Assembly (NCBI RefSeq): GCF_004022705.2
Contig: NZ_RZOY02000017.1
Span: 1 to 64,000 of the forward strand
Direction of reading: 5' to 3'
Length of the DNA: 64,000 nucleotides
DNA from: Mesorhizobium sp. M2D.F.Ca.ET.226.01.1.1
GTDB taxonomy: Bacteria; Pseudomonadota; Alphaproteobacteria; Rhizobiales; Rhizobiaceae
Of the stretch, positions 34,616-42,837 are shown piece by piece (the stretch's first letter is position 1; every line of letters starts with the position of its first letter). A model generated the notes under the pieces. That model made no database searches. It saw only the letters and a list, made by a program, of their open reading frames with translations, and was not told the origin of the DNA. A program made the position numbers and the translations under genes.

Positions 34616-35320
34616 TCAGAGCAGCCGGTCGATATCGCTGTCGGAAAAGCCATAGCGACCCATGATCTCTCGGTGCCAGGCGCTTCCGAGCAGGTCACCG
34701 AGGCATTGGTCGACGCGCCGGCGCAGCGCGTCATTGCCCTTGGCGAGAGCGAAAGCGCCCGCGGCCGGTTGCCGTTCGGAGGCCGGGACGTCGATCACAT
34801 CGAGCAGCGCGCCTGGCCGCCCGTTGACATAGCCGCGATGTGCCATGGCGACGCTGGCATAGACGTCGGCGTGACCCGCCGCGACGGCTTCGGCTGCTTC
34901 GGCCTGTGTTGCGAATATCCTGATCCGTTGCGGCAGCACGCCATTCCGCAGCGCGGTCTGGTGCTGGATCTGGTCCGATATCACTGCGAGCGCGGCGGAG
35001 GGGTGCCGAGCGATGGACCGGTAGCCAGTCAAGTCCAGCGGGTTGGCCCTGGCGACCATGAGCCCGTCCGGGAGTGACCAGATCGGCCGTGTGAAATCCA
35101 CGAGCTTGCTGCGCTCTTCCGAGATGAACAGGCCGGTCGTCATGTCCCAGCGGCCGTCGACCAAACCGGGGAGCAGTTCGGCGAACTCCGTCTCGATCGA
35201 CGAAAAGTCCTCGCCGAGCATCTGGCATATCCGCTTGGCGAGTTCCACGTCGCAGCCAGTGATCGCGCCCGACGCGTCGGTGAAGCAGAAAGGCGGCTCC
35301 TGCAGGTAGGCGAATTTCAT
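34616..35320 (-). CDS. Solute-binding-protein family 3 domain protein without signal peptide
   Basis: 234 residues from the ATG at 35320. FCFTDASGAITGCDVELAKR, EFAELLPGLVDGRWDMTTGL and RSKLVDFTRPIW are the polar-amino-acid-binding (SBP_bac_3) fold. The predicted start immediately precedes the mature domain: no signal peptide or lipobox is present, and the open frame upstream (to 35521) is not signal-like. No permease or ATPase gene is adjacent. It may be a cytoplasmic sensor or a misplaced domain. The ribosome-binding site is weak, so the start is uncertain. Confidence 0.78.
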   Translation of the reverse strand: MKFAYLQEPPFCFTDASGAITGCDVELAKRICQMLGEDFSSIETEFAELLPGLVDGRWDMTTGLFISEERSKLVDFTRPIWSLPDGLMVARANPLDLTGYRSIARHPSAALAVISDQIQHQTALRNGVLPQRIRIFATQAEAAEAVAAGHADVYASVAMAHRGYVNGRPGALLDVIDVPASERQPAAGAFALAKGNDALRRRVDQCLGDLLGSAWHREIMGRYGFSDSDIDRLL

Positions 35321-35370
35321 GTTTAGGTTCCGAACGACGATTTCAGCTTTCGAGGCGGATCGGTTCGCGG

Positions 35371-36609
35371 TCAAAAGGTCACGGCAACCCGTTCCAGACC
35401 GTGGAAATGGTAAGTGTCGCGGAAGCGCGGCGTCTCCGCCAGGCTCAGATCCGGCAGCCGGTCGAACAGCGTTTTCAGTGACACCTGCAACTCCAGCCGC
35501 GCCAGCGGCGCGCCGATGCAAAAATGAATGCCGGCACCGAAGGAGACGTTCTTCTGGTCCGTGCGCGCCGGATTGAATGTGTCGGGCTCGGCAAAGGCCA
35601 GGGGATCGTGGTTGGCCATGCCGAGTAGCAATGCCACCATCTCGCCGGGCTTGACCAGAATGCCCGGCGACACTTCAATTTCCTCATAGGCATAGCGCAG
35701 GAACATGTGCAGCGGCGCGTCGTAGCGCAGGCATTCCTCGACTGCCGCGACGTTTTTCTCCGGCGTTTCGAAGAAGCGGCGTGGATCGCCGCCTTGCGCC
35801 AGGATCGAGCGCACCGCATTGCCCGTCTGGTGCACAGTCGCTTCATGGCCGGCATTGAGAAGCAGGATCGCCGAGGACACCAGCTCGTCCTCGGAAAGTT
35901 TCTGGCCGTTGTCCTGGGCCTCGATCAGCAGGGAAAGCAGGTCGTCGCCAGGTCTCCTGCGCCGCTCGGCCACATGGCCGCGCAGGAAAGCGGCGAAATC
36001 GCGCGCGGCGCGGTTGGCCGTGTCCTCGATCTCGCGCGTGCGCCCGTGCACGTACATCGCGACCATCCGATGCGACCAGTCGAGCAGCTGCGGCCCCATA
36101 TCGACCGGGACGCCGAGCATTTCGGCGATGATGGTGATCGGCAAGGGCGAGGCATAGGCTGGCAATAGGTCGACGCCGCCCGGCTCGAAGCGGTCGACCA
36201 GTTCATTGGCCAATGCCTCGATGCGCGGCCTCAGCCGCTCGACCTGGCGCGAGACGAAGGCGCGGTTGACCAGCGTCCTCAGCCGCGTATGCACCGGCGG
36301 CTCAAGCTCCAGCATTGAATTTGCCTCGATCGCGTCGAAGGACACGAGATGCGAGCGGTCGTCGCCCACGCCGCGGCTGTCGGGGATCCCCGCCGGGTTC
36401 TGGCGGCCGAAACGGCGGTCGCGCAAAAGACGGCTCACGTCATCGAAACCGCCGAAACACCAGAAGCCGTAGTCCTCCCAGAAGAAGGCGTTGGCGGCGC
36501 CGTGCAGGAAGACATAAGCCTCATACGGGTTCTGCACGAAGGCCGGCTCGTGCGGGTCGAGTCGGAGGCGGCGGCTGGCGGGGTCGAAGGCGAGATAGGC
36601 TGGCGTCAT
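35371..36609 (-). CDS. Cytochrome P450
   Basis: 412 residues from the ATG at 36609; a TTG two codons earlier is possible. The heme loop FGAGIHFCIGAPLARLE contains the thiolate Cys, the I helix reads LLLNAGHEATVHQTGN (AG-x-x-T oxygen-activation motif), and EECLRYDAPLHMFLRYA holds the ExxR pair. It is a soluble bacterial class I P450, related to CYP107-type oxidases. No ferredoxin or reductase gene is adjacent. The substrate is unknown. Confidence 0.95.
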   Translation of the reverse strand: MTPAYLAFDPASRRLRLDPHEPAFVQNPYEAYVFLHGAANAFFWEDYGFWCFGGFDDVSRLLRDRRFGRQNPAGIPDSRGVGDDRSHLVSFDAIEANSMLELEPPVHTRLRTLVNRAFVSRQVERLRPRIEALANELVDRFEPGGVDLLPAYASPLPITIIAEMLGVPVDMGPQLLDWSHRMVAMYVHGRTREIEDTANRAARDFAAFLRGHVAERRRRPGDDLLSLLIEAQDNGQKLSEDELVSSAILLLNAGHEATVHQTGNAVRSILAQGGDPRRFFETPEKNVAAVEECLRYDAPLHMFLRYAYEEIEVSPGILVKPGEMVALLLGMANHDPLAFAEPDTFNPARTDQKNVSFGAGIHFCIGAPLARLELQVSLKTLFDRLPDLSLAETPRFRDTYHFHGLERVAVTF

Positions 36610-36689
36610 GCTCAATCTTTAGCGCGCCTTGTCAGCGCGATGCCAGACCATGTCTTGGCGCCCGAAACGGAGAAGCGTTGAGCCGGCCG

Positions 36690-37418
36690 CTAGTGTCCCG
36701 TTTTCAGGATAGCCGTCACCTTGGCTGCAATGGCCGCATCGAGCGCCGGCCAGTTCGCCAGCAACTCGCGCGGAAAACGGTAGGTGAGGCTGAGCTCATC
36801 GCCGACCTGAATGTCGCGCTCGCAAGGGGCCAGCGATTCCTCGGCGCTCGGCCCGCTGAGGCAGCGGGCGACGAACGGATCCTTGCCGGGGCGTTCGGCG
36901 ACGGCCAGCACTTCGTTGAGATAACCTGATTTTTCGCTGAAGGCATAAACCGTCGTGCCGCCCGGACCGGCTGTGCCCGGCTTTTCGATCAGGGCGCTGT
37001 AGATCGGCGCGAAGCGGCCGCTCATGTCGCGCGACATCATGCGCGGCTCGAATGACAGGAACACGATCTTCTTGGTCGTCGCGTGGTTGAAGTCGTCGCG
37101 TGCGGCGGTGCTGTAGCCGTCCATCTCGGGATAGCGCAGGTAGAGATCGAGCCGCGAGGCGATGCCGTCGCGCCTGGCCTGGTCGAAGCGGATGAAGTTT
37201 GCCGGCACGCTGATCAGATTGTTGCCCATGACGATCCGGCGCACCGTCGTGTCATCCGAATAGCCGGCCATGGCGATCGACCGTCCAAGCCATTTGCCGC
37301 CGACGCTGATCGCCACCGAAAGCAGCGCCAGCGCCGCGAAAACATAGAAGACCCGCTTCATCAAGGTCGAATCGACGACCTCGAAGTCCGGGCTCTCGGC
37401 GGCGGTTGCCTGTTTCAT
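36690..37418 (-). CDS. Conserved hypothetical membrane-anchored protein
   Basis: 242 residues from the ATG at 37418. A short cytoplasmic stretch is followed by one membrane segment (about residues 21-40, VFYVFAALALLSVAISVGGK), then a roughly 190-residue domain facing the periplasm. Two cysteines (VARCLSG and LAPCERD) could form a disulfide. I do not recognise the family. It is divergent from a small membrane protein gene. Confidence 0.72.
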   Translation of the reverse strand: MKQATAAESPDFEVVDSTLMKRVFYVFAALALLSVAISVGGKWLGRSIAMAGYSDDTTVRRIVMGNNLISVPANFIRFDQARRDGIASRLDLYLRYPEMDGYSTAARDDFNHATTKKIVFLSFEPRMMSRDMSGRFAPIYSALIEKPGTAGPGGTTVYAFSEKSGYLNEVLAVAERPGKDPFVARCLSGPSAEESLAPCERDIQVGDELSLTYRFPRELLANWPALDAAIAAKVTAILKTGH

Positions 37419-37528
37419 TCGCTCTTTCCCGATCCGCCCACCTGTCCTTCGGCGGCACAGCCTGCGCGGCATGGCTCTTGCAGCGCGTTGGCACGACTGT
37501 GCGTTTTCATGGTAAACGAGTGGTAAAC

Positions 37529-37873
37529 ATGGATCCCGTTGTGCTTGTTCTTTACGCTTTTGCGGTCGGTCTGACGGCCTGCGGGCTGGCCGGGTCGGCC
37601 ATGGAGTTGCTGTCCGGCAGGCGCCTGGCCTTTGCCGAACCTTATGTTTCGCCGGTCCATATCCTGCGTTCACTGGCGGCGACGGCCTGCGCCGGACCGT
37701 TTATGCTCACGAATGAAGCCTTGGCTGCCCGGCGCGAGGGGCGCATCGGCACGATGGCGCTGTTGTCCTGCGGCTGCACCGCCATTGCCTGGGCGCTGGC
37801 GCTCGGCGTCGTGATCATTACCATTGCATCCTGGGCGACCGCCAACTTAGGGTCTTTCGAATTCGTTGGTTGA
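37529..37873 (+). CDS. Small conserved membrane protein
   Basis: 114 residues with about three hydrophobic segments (residues 5-22, 45-62, 78-104). The pattern FAEPYVSPVHILRSLAATA and GPFMLTNEALAARREGRIG recalls uncharacterised rhizobial membrane proteins. No function can be assigned. It ends 20 nt before the gamma carbonic anhydrase gene and is probably co-transcribed with it. Confidence 0.75.
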   Translation: MDPVVLVLYAFAVGLTACGLAGSAMELLSGRRLAFAEPYVSPVHILRSLAATACAGPFMLTNEALAARREGRIGTMALLSCGCTAIAWALALGVVIITIASWATANLGSFEFVG

Positions 37874-37892
37874 GACGATTCGGAGACGCAAA

Positions 37893-38420
37893 ATGCCGGT
37901 CTATGCGATCGATGGGAAAGCGCCTGAGTTCGAGGATGCGGAAACCAACTGGATCGCCCCCGACGCCACGCTGATCGGCAATATCAGGATCGGCCGCAAT
38001 GTCGGCTTCTGGTTCGGTGTCGCCATCCGCGGCGACGGTGAACCGATCATCATCGGTGCCGACACCAATGTGCAGGAACATACGATCATGCACACCGATC
38101 CGGGGTTTCCGCTGACCATCGGCCAAGGCTGCACGATCGGCCACAGGGCGCTGCTGCATGGCTGCACGATCGGCGACAACAGCCTGATCGGCATGGGTGC
38201 CATCGTGTTGAACGGCGCCAGGATCGGCAGCAACTCGCTGGTCGGCGCCGGCGCGCTGGTGACGGAAAACAAGGTTTTCCCGGACAATTCGCTGATCGTC
38301 GGCTCGCCCGCCAAGGTGATAAGGACGCTGGACCAAGCGGCGATCGAGCGGCTGCGTGTCTCGGCAGCCCATTACGTGGCCAACGCCAAGCGCTTCAAGG
38401 CCAAGTTGGCGGTGGTATAA
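37893..38420 (+). CDS. Gamma carbonic anhydrase-family protein
   Basis: 175 residues from the ATG at 37893, preceded by CGGAGA. It is a left-handed beta-helix with hexapeptide repeats. Zn-ligand histidines are in NVQEHTIMHTD and IGHRALLHGC, and RGDGEPIIIG carries the conserved Arg and Asp. It belongs to the YrdA/PaaY-like short class. Carbonic anhydrase or acyl-CoA thioesterase activity is possible. It is a cytoplasmic trimer by family precedent. Confidence 0.9.
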   Translation: MPVYAIDGKAPEFEDAETNWIAPDATLIGNIRIGRNVGFWFGVAIRGDGEPIIIGADTNVQEHTIMHTDPGFPLTIGQGCTIGHRALLHGCTIGDNSLIGMGAIVLNGARIGSNSLVGAGALVTENKVFPDNSLIVGSPAKVIRTLDQAAIERLRVSAAHYVANAKRFKAKLAVV

Positions 38421-38441
38421 CGGCGACCGCGCGCCGCGTCC

Positions 38442-38993
38442 TCATCCGCGGCGACTGTTCATCGCTTCACGCAGCAGAAAGGCGCCGGCTTCGAAGCCGG
38501 CCTCTTCCGCGCCTTCCAATGGTGTCTCATAGTCGTCGATGCGGGTCCTTAGCGACGGGTCCGCGCCCGAGACCAGCAGCAGGTGGATCGCCTCGGCGTC
38601 ACGCCGCGAAACCGCGTAGTGCAGGGGCGTCCAGTCGTTCACGCCGCGCATATCCGGGTTGGCGCCGTGTTCGATCAGGGTACGCAAGACCTCCAGCCTG
38701 TCCGGCCGTTCCGTCGATAACGCGGCAATGATCGAGGGAAAGCCGGCAGGATCCTCATAATTCGGGTTCGAGCCGGCATCGAGCAAGGCGGCGATGAATG
38801 CGGCCGGGCTCCAGTAGATGGCATATTCCAGCGGATGGCCGAGACCGAGCTCGAACGGCATCCTCTCGTCGAACCAGTTCGCCGAGCCGCCGAGCGCCTT
38901 GCCGAGGCCCTCGAAGTCGCCCGTTTTGAAAGCCTCGTCTATGGCCTTGAACAACCGGTGCCGGGCACCGCGATCCTCCGGGACTTCCAGCAT
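38442..38993 (-). CDS. Ankyrin-repeat protein
   Basis: 183 residues from the ATG at 38993; a TTG at 39008 is an alternative. Three or four ankyrin repeats are visible, for example HPLEYAIYWSPAAFIAALLD with AGSNPN, RLEVLRTLIEHGANPDMRG, and NDWTPLHYAVSRRDAEAIHL. Such repeats mediate protein binding. No signal peptide is present. It converges on the gamma carbonic anhydrase gene. Confidence 0.88.
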   Translation of the reverse strand: MLEVPEDRGARHRLFKAIDEAFKTGDFEGLGKALGGSANWFDERMPFELGLGHPLEYAIYWSPAAFIAALLDAGSNPNYEDPAGFPSIIAALSTERPDRLEVLRTLIEHGANPDMRGVNDWTPLHYAVSRRDAEAIHLLLVSGADPSLRTRIDDYETPLEGAEEAGFEAGAFLLREAMNSRRG

Positions 38994-39120
38994 CGCCTTG
39001 ATCCGCAATGATCGCGCTATACTCCTGTCTGCCCCGATCCGGAAGGGCCGCCGGCCAATGGCGCTTCGGCAAGAGGGCGCCGGCCGGTCGACCTCGAGAC
39101 GGGTACTGCCCGAAATAGCG

Positions 39121-39149
39121 GAGCCGGCCCCGGGGACAGGGGCCGGCTC
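39121..39149. repeat. Strong GC-rich hairpin between ankyrin and BTLCP genes
   Basis: GAGCCGGCCCC and GGGGCCGGCTC form a perfect 11-bp stem with a 7-nt loop. There is no T-tract on either strand, so it is not a standard intrinsic terminator, though it may stop or protect the BTLCP transcript. The rest of the roughly 250-nt gap is G-rich and holds no gene. Confidence 0.5.
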
Positions 39150-39248
39150 CTAAAACCCGGTCGTTGGGGACGGGGAGGGTGGGGACTCGACCGGGCTTTT
39201 CCCTAAGCACGCCGCGCGGGCACGACGTAGCTAATCGCTTTGGCGCCC

Positions 39249-39854
39249 TTAGCGGACGCTGGCGACCGCATCCTCGCGGCCGTCGTTGATGGTGACCCAA
39301 ACGCCCGAATTCTCGGTCGATTGACGCTTGAGGTAGGTGTAGACCGTGTCGTTCCAGGCGAGCACTTTCGGCTCGAGGTTATCGAGGATGAACTCGCCGA
39401 GGCTGGTGCGCACGGTGAGCACGGCATGGCCATCGCCATTCGGCTGGCGCACCACCGTCATCAACAGATTGCCGGCCGGGACACCCGCAGCCATCAGCTC
39501 GCGCCGCTTCTCCAGCGCGTAGTCCTCGCAATCGCCGACGCCCTTGTCAGGATAGGCCCAGTATTCCTCGACACCGTAGATTTCCATGTCGGTGCGCGGC
39601 TTGACGCGGGTGTTGACCGAATTGTTGACGTTGACGATCGTCGCCCACAGCTTGCGCGTCAGCTCGACCGGCGTGCCCTTCGGCGTCCGCTCGTTGCATT
39701 CGACAGGAATGCGCTGACAGAAATCATAGTGACCGACCGGCTGGGTAGTGCGGCCACCCGTATGCATGTAAACCGGTCCTGCGCTTGCCGTTCCCCACGC
39801 GGACAGATGCATCGCCATTGCCAAGAGCAACAGCTTGCCCCTCGTCATTTTCAT
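39249..39854 (-). CDS. BTLCP transglutaminase-like cysteine peptidase (LapG-related)
   Basis: 201 residues, with GGGGAGA before the ATG at 39854. A signal peptide ends near residue 26 (TASAGP). The Cys-His-Asp triad of the bacterial transglutaminase-like family (Peptidase_C93) is present: GVGDCEDYALEKR (Cys), GDGHAVLTVR (His) and ILDNLEP (Asp). The Pseudomonas relative LapG is a periplasmic protease that releases a surface adhesin under c-di-GMP control. No LapD or large adhesin gene is adjacent. A PilZ gene lies upstream on the same strand. Confidence 0.9.
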   Translation of the reverse strand: MKMTRGKLLLLAMAMHLSAWGTASAGPVYMHTGGRTTQPVGHYDFCQRIPVECNERTPKGTPVELTRKLWATIVNVNNSVNTRVKPRTDMEIYGVEEYWAYPDKGVGDCEDYALEKRRELMAAGVPAGNLLMTVVRQPNGDGHAVLTVRTSLGEFILDNLEPKVLAWNDTVYTYLKRQSTENSGVWVTINDGREDAVASVR

Positions 39855-40060
39855 TGTGGTAGTCTCCCCGTTTGAGAAGACTGTGCCACGTTGGGATTTA
39901 TTTGACGCAAAAACGCGAAGTAGACATTGAGTAAAACGCCGGTCGAATAAACATAAAATTTGAACTATCGCGGTCCTGGATTATTCAGGGTTACCCAGGT
40001 TTGCGAGAGGGTTCTGCCGGCACGGGACGTGCCTGCTCCGGGCGATCAAGACTAGGCAAC

Positions 40061-40086
40061 AAAAAACCGGCCGCTGAGGGCCGGTT
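40061..40086 (-). terminator. Intrinsic terminator after the PilZ gene
   Basis: AACCGGCC and GGCCGGTT pair over 8 bp with a 6-nt loop; the minus-strand read continues in TTTTTT. It lies 28 nt beyond the PilZ stop codon and separates that gene from the BTLCP gene. Confidence 0.9.
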
Positions 40087-40113
40087 GGCTTCGCGCTTGC
40101 TATGCGGTCCGCG

Positions 40114-40731
40114 TCAGGACCGCGGCGCGTTGAATTCCTGATCGAGCGTTTCCGGCCGCTGGATGACGGCGAACTCGATGGCGACGCCGTCCTCGAAATG
40201 GCGCACCACCTGGCCGCGCATCGTGCCGAGCATGACCTGGACGCCGATCGCCGGCTTGACGTCGATCTCGATCGCAGCACCGGACAGCGACAGGTCGATG
40301 ATGCGGCACTGATACTGGCGCCCATCGGTGAGCTGCAGAACGCTCATCGGATTGCGCGGCGCCACGCGCTCATGACGACGGTCCTCGGGCAGGTCTAGCT
40401 CATGCTTGTTTGCAAGCCATGTGAGCTGCGCGGCGAGCTTGTCCTTCTTGCGATCCGAAGCGATGACGGTCATGGCGAAGCCGTCCTGCGAGGTGCGGGT
40501 CACGACGCCTTCAACGCGGCCGATATGGTCGATATAGGCGATGACCTTTTCGCCCGGCATGCCGATGCGATCGGTGCGCAGCGCAACGTTGCCGGGTGAC
40601 ATGTCGATCACCTGGCATGGATGCTCGGTGCGGTCCTCCAGCATGAAGCGCCCGTAAATCTTGACGCGGACACGCTGAAAGTTGCGCCGTTCAGCTCGTG
40701 ACGGTGCATAATCTACCGCCGCTGACCTCAT
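40114..40731 (-). CDS. Double PilZ-domain protein
   Basis: 205 residues holding two PilZ domains. The first (about 10-95) has RRNFQRVRV and DMSPGN, the last residue of its D/NxSxxG motif being Asn, which may weaken c-di-GMP binding. The second (about 115-200) has RRHERVAPR and DLSLSGAAIE, an intact set of binding residues. Cytoplasmic, no membrane segment. The two-domain form may have one regulatory and one binding site. It has its own terminator and a likely promoter in the 170 nt upstream. Confidence 0.9.
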   Translation of the reverse strand: MRSAAVDYAPSRAERRNFQRVRVKIYGRFMLEDRTEHPCQVIDMSPGNVALRTDRIGMPGEKVIAYIDHIGRVEGVVTRTSQDGFAMTVIASDRKKDKLAAQLTWLANKHELDLPEDRRHERVAPRNPMSVLQLTDGRQYQCRIIDLSLSGAAIEIDVKPAIGVQVMLGTMRGQVVRHFEDGVAIEFAVIQRPETLDQEFNAPRS

Positions 40732-40904
40732 GACCGCCTACACCCCATTGGCATTCCGCGCGACGATGCGAGGAATTTCGCCCAAAAAGTACAGCAAAGC
40801 AGGTTAACAAACGGGAAAAATCGGCCGCGAATGCCGACGCCGGGAAGTCGATTCCAGGCGGAAAAATTAACCGTGTGCGAGGCAGAAAACGCGCGCGGCC
40901 GGGC

Positions 40905-41549
40905 TCATTCGTGACGCCCGCCGTCGAGGACGACGAGATGGCGGATGCGGCGCACGCGGCCGAGCGCCGAAATGGTCTCCGGAGGGTCGAATTCGGCCGG
41001 GACGAGCGATGGAACGTCGATCGCGGGCCGGTTCTTCAGGAACATCGGCTCCTTCTCGGGATCTATCACCCGGATCGTGTCGATTAGTGCGTCGACGAGC
41101 GGGTCGGCGCCCAGCCAGAACGGCTTGTCGGCGGTGCTGATGATGCCGAGGCAGCGTTGGTTCTCCGCACCGCCGTCCAGCGGCAGCGCCAGGAGCTCGA
41201 ATTTGTTGGAACGGCCGTTGCGGCTGAACCCTTCGAAGGTCATGAGCAGGACCGATTTCTGCTCGAAAACGCCCTGCATGAGCCGCGACACCAGCCGCTG
41301 GTCCTTCTCGCGCCAGAGCGAGGGAAAGGAGAAGCCCTTGAGCTCCCGGCCGTAATAGGCGCAGAGCCTTGTGCCGGCCAGCCGGAACACCGCTTCGCCG
41401 CGCGTGTCGCGCTCCAGGATGAAGGTGTCCGCCAAAAGCGACTTGATGTCCGCCGGCTCCACTTCCGATCGCTTCGGGGCAAGGCGACCATCACGCAGCT
41501 GGTTCCAATATTGGAACAGCGCGATCGATCCTTTTTCTTTCATGTCCAT
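40905..41549 (-). CDS. PAS-domain protein (PAS_5 family)
   Basis: 214 residues from the ATG at 41549; ATG at 41543 or GTG at 41561 are alternatives near GCGGAGCGGA. The N-terminal 150 residues match rhizobial PAS_5 proteins: FQYWNQLRDGRLAPKRSEVE, LADTFILERDTRGEAVFRLA and TRLCAYYGRELKGFSFPSLW. No output domain follows. Small-molecule sensing is likely but the ligand is unknown. It lies upstream of the PilZ gene on the same strand, 173 nt away. Confidence 0.85.
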   Translation of the reverse strand: MDMKEKGSIALFQYWNQLRDGRLAPKRSEVEPADIKSLLADTFILERDTRGEAVFRLAGTRLCAYYGRELKGFSFPSLWREKDQRLVSRLMQGVFEQKSVLLMTFEGFSRNGRSNKFELLALPLDGGAENQRCLGIISTADKPFWLGADPLVDALIDTIRVIDPEKEPMFLKNRPAIDVPSLVPAEFDPPETISALGRVRRIRHLVVLDGGRHE

Positions 41550-41561
41550 TCCGCTCCGCAC

Positions 41562-41965
41562 AATCTGTCTTTTGATGTCCCATCGGCGAACAGACAGGGC
41601 GCCCTCCGATGACCTTCATGCGGTGCGGAGCAGGATGCGTGCCAGTATCGTTAACGTTTGTTCACGCCTCGGGGTCGTTAAGGTTAACAAGTGGTTTACA
41701 TTGCGCGCTGGCGACGCCCGTGGCACACGAAAGTCACTCCAAAACGGTCGTTTCAGCAGCGATCGGCAGCACTTCAGTCAGAGTTTATGGGAGCAGGGGG
41801 ACTCGACCGGCCGTTCAGGGGGACACCTGGACGGCCTTCTTTTTGATTCGCCCCCGGTTCTGATTCGCGCTTTTCCGGTCGTGACTGTGGCGATTCGCTA
41901 TTTGTGCTTCGAAAGCGCGTGATCTACATGCTCGCCGAAATCGAGTCCCAGACCTGCAAGGGCGC
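41562..41965 (+). other. 404-nt divergent intergenic region with an orphan plus-strand terminator
   Basis: No protein gene was found between the divergent PAS and rhomboid genes. The region holds GTTAACGTTTG (41650) and GTTAAGGTTAAC (41677-41688), AT-richer than the surroundings and possibly a promoter or regulator site. About 120 nt further is a strong terminator on the plus strand (41809-41844). Because the rhomboid gene starts only at 41966, the terminator would end a separate short transcript. Confidence 0.55.
41809..41844 (+). terminator. Intrinsic terminator of a putative small RNA
   Basis: GGCCGTTCAGG pairs with CCTGGACGGCC (11 bp, one G-T type mismatch, 6-nt loop) and is followed by TTCTTTTT. 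No plus-strand coding sequence lies upstream within 2 kb, so it probably ends a non-coding transcript that begins near 41690. Confidence 0.7.
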
Positions 41966-42703
41966 ATGAGCGAACCGGTAAATCCCACCGAAACCGAACC
42001 GCTGCCGGACGAGGCCCCCGAGCCGCCGCGTCGCGAGCCGGTGTTCAATCTGCCTCCGATCGTGCTCGCGGTGATCGCCATTTGCGGGGCGGTCTATCTG
42101 CTGCAGCAATATGGGCTGAACGAGACGCAGCAAATGACGCTGCTCTACGACGGTGCCTTCATTCCGGTGCTCTATACCGGCCAATACGGCTTCGACTGGT
42201 TCCTGTTCACGCGTCCGTTCACCTATGCGTTCATGCATGGGGGCGTTGCTCACATCGCCATCAACATGATCTGGCTTGCGGCTTTCGGCTCGCCGCTCGC
42301 CAATCGCCTCGGCGCGCTGCGCTTTGCGATATTCTACGCTGTGACCGGGCTGGCTTCGGTTGTTCTGTTCTGGGCGCTGCATCCCTATGGCGAGGCGCCG
42401 CTGGTCGGTGCTTCGGGCGCGATTTCCGGCATGATGGGCGCGGCGGCGCGCTATGGCTTCCGCGTCGACCGTTCGTCCGGCAAGGCCGCTTTCGCCGGCG
42501 AGCCCTTGCCGATCGCGGCGGTGTTGCGCTCGCGTGGCGTCATGACCTTTCTGGGCGTCTGGATGGTCATAAATCTTGCCACCGGCCTGATCGGCTTCGC
42601 GCCAGGAATCGAGGGCCAGATCGCCTGGGAGGCTCATATCGGCGGCTTCGTCGCCGGCTTTTTCGGCTTGCGTTTTTTCGACCGTCCTTGGCCCGCGGTC
42701 TGA
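41966..42703 (+). CDS. Rhomboid-family intramembrane serine protease
   Basis: 245 residues. A Pro/Glu-rich cytoplasmic N-terminus is followed by six membrane segments. The catalytic Ser is in GASGAISGMMGAAARYG, the His in AHIGGFVAGFFGLRFFD, and TYAFMHGGVAHIAINMIWL is the conserved oxyanion/loop segment. It would cut membrane helices of unknown substrates. The 30-residue acidic N-terminus is not conserved in the core family. Confidence 0.93.
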   Translation: MSEPVNPTETEPLPDEAPEPPRREPVFNLPPIVLAVIAICGAVYLLQQYGLNETQQMTLLYDGAFIPVLYTGQYGFDWFLFTRPFTYAFMHGGVAHIAINMIWLAAFGSPLANRLGALRFAIFYAVTGLASVVLFWALHPYGEAPLVGASGAISGMMGAAARYGFRVDRSSGKAAFAGEPLPIAAVLRSRGVMTFLGVWMVINLATGLIGFAPGIEGQIAWEAHIGGFVAGFFGLRFFDRPWPAV

Positions 42704-42837
42704 GACCTGCTTCCACTTGAAATGCAACCAATCACGGCGCACGATGTTGCCCAAGCACCCAGTGTCTTTGCGAGGGCGCAGGGGCTCAAAAGCCGGTCGG
42801 GGCGGGGGAGCCGGCGTCAAAGGCAGTGGAGGACGCC

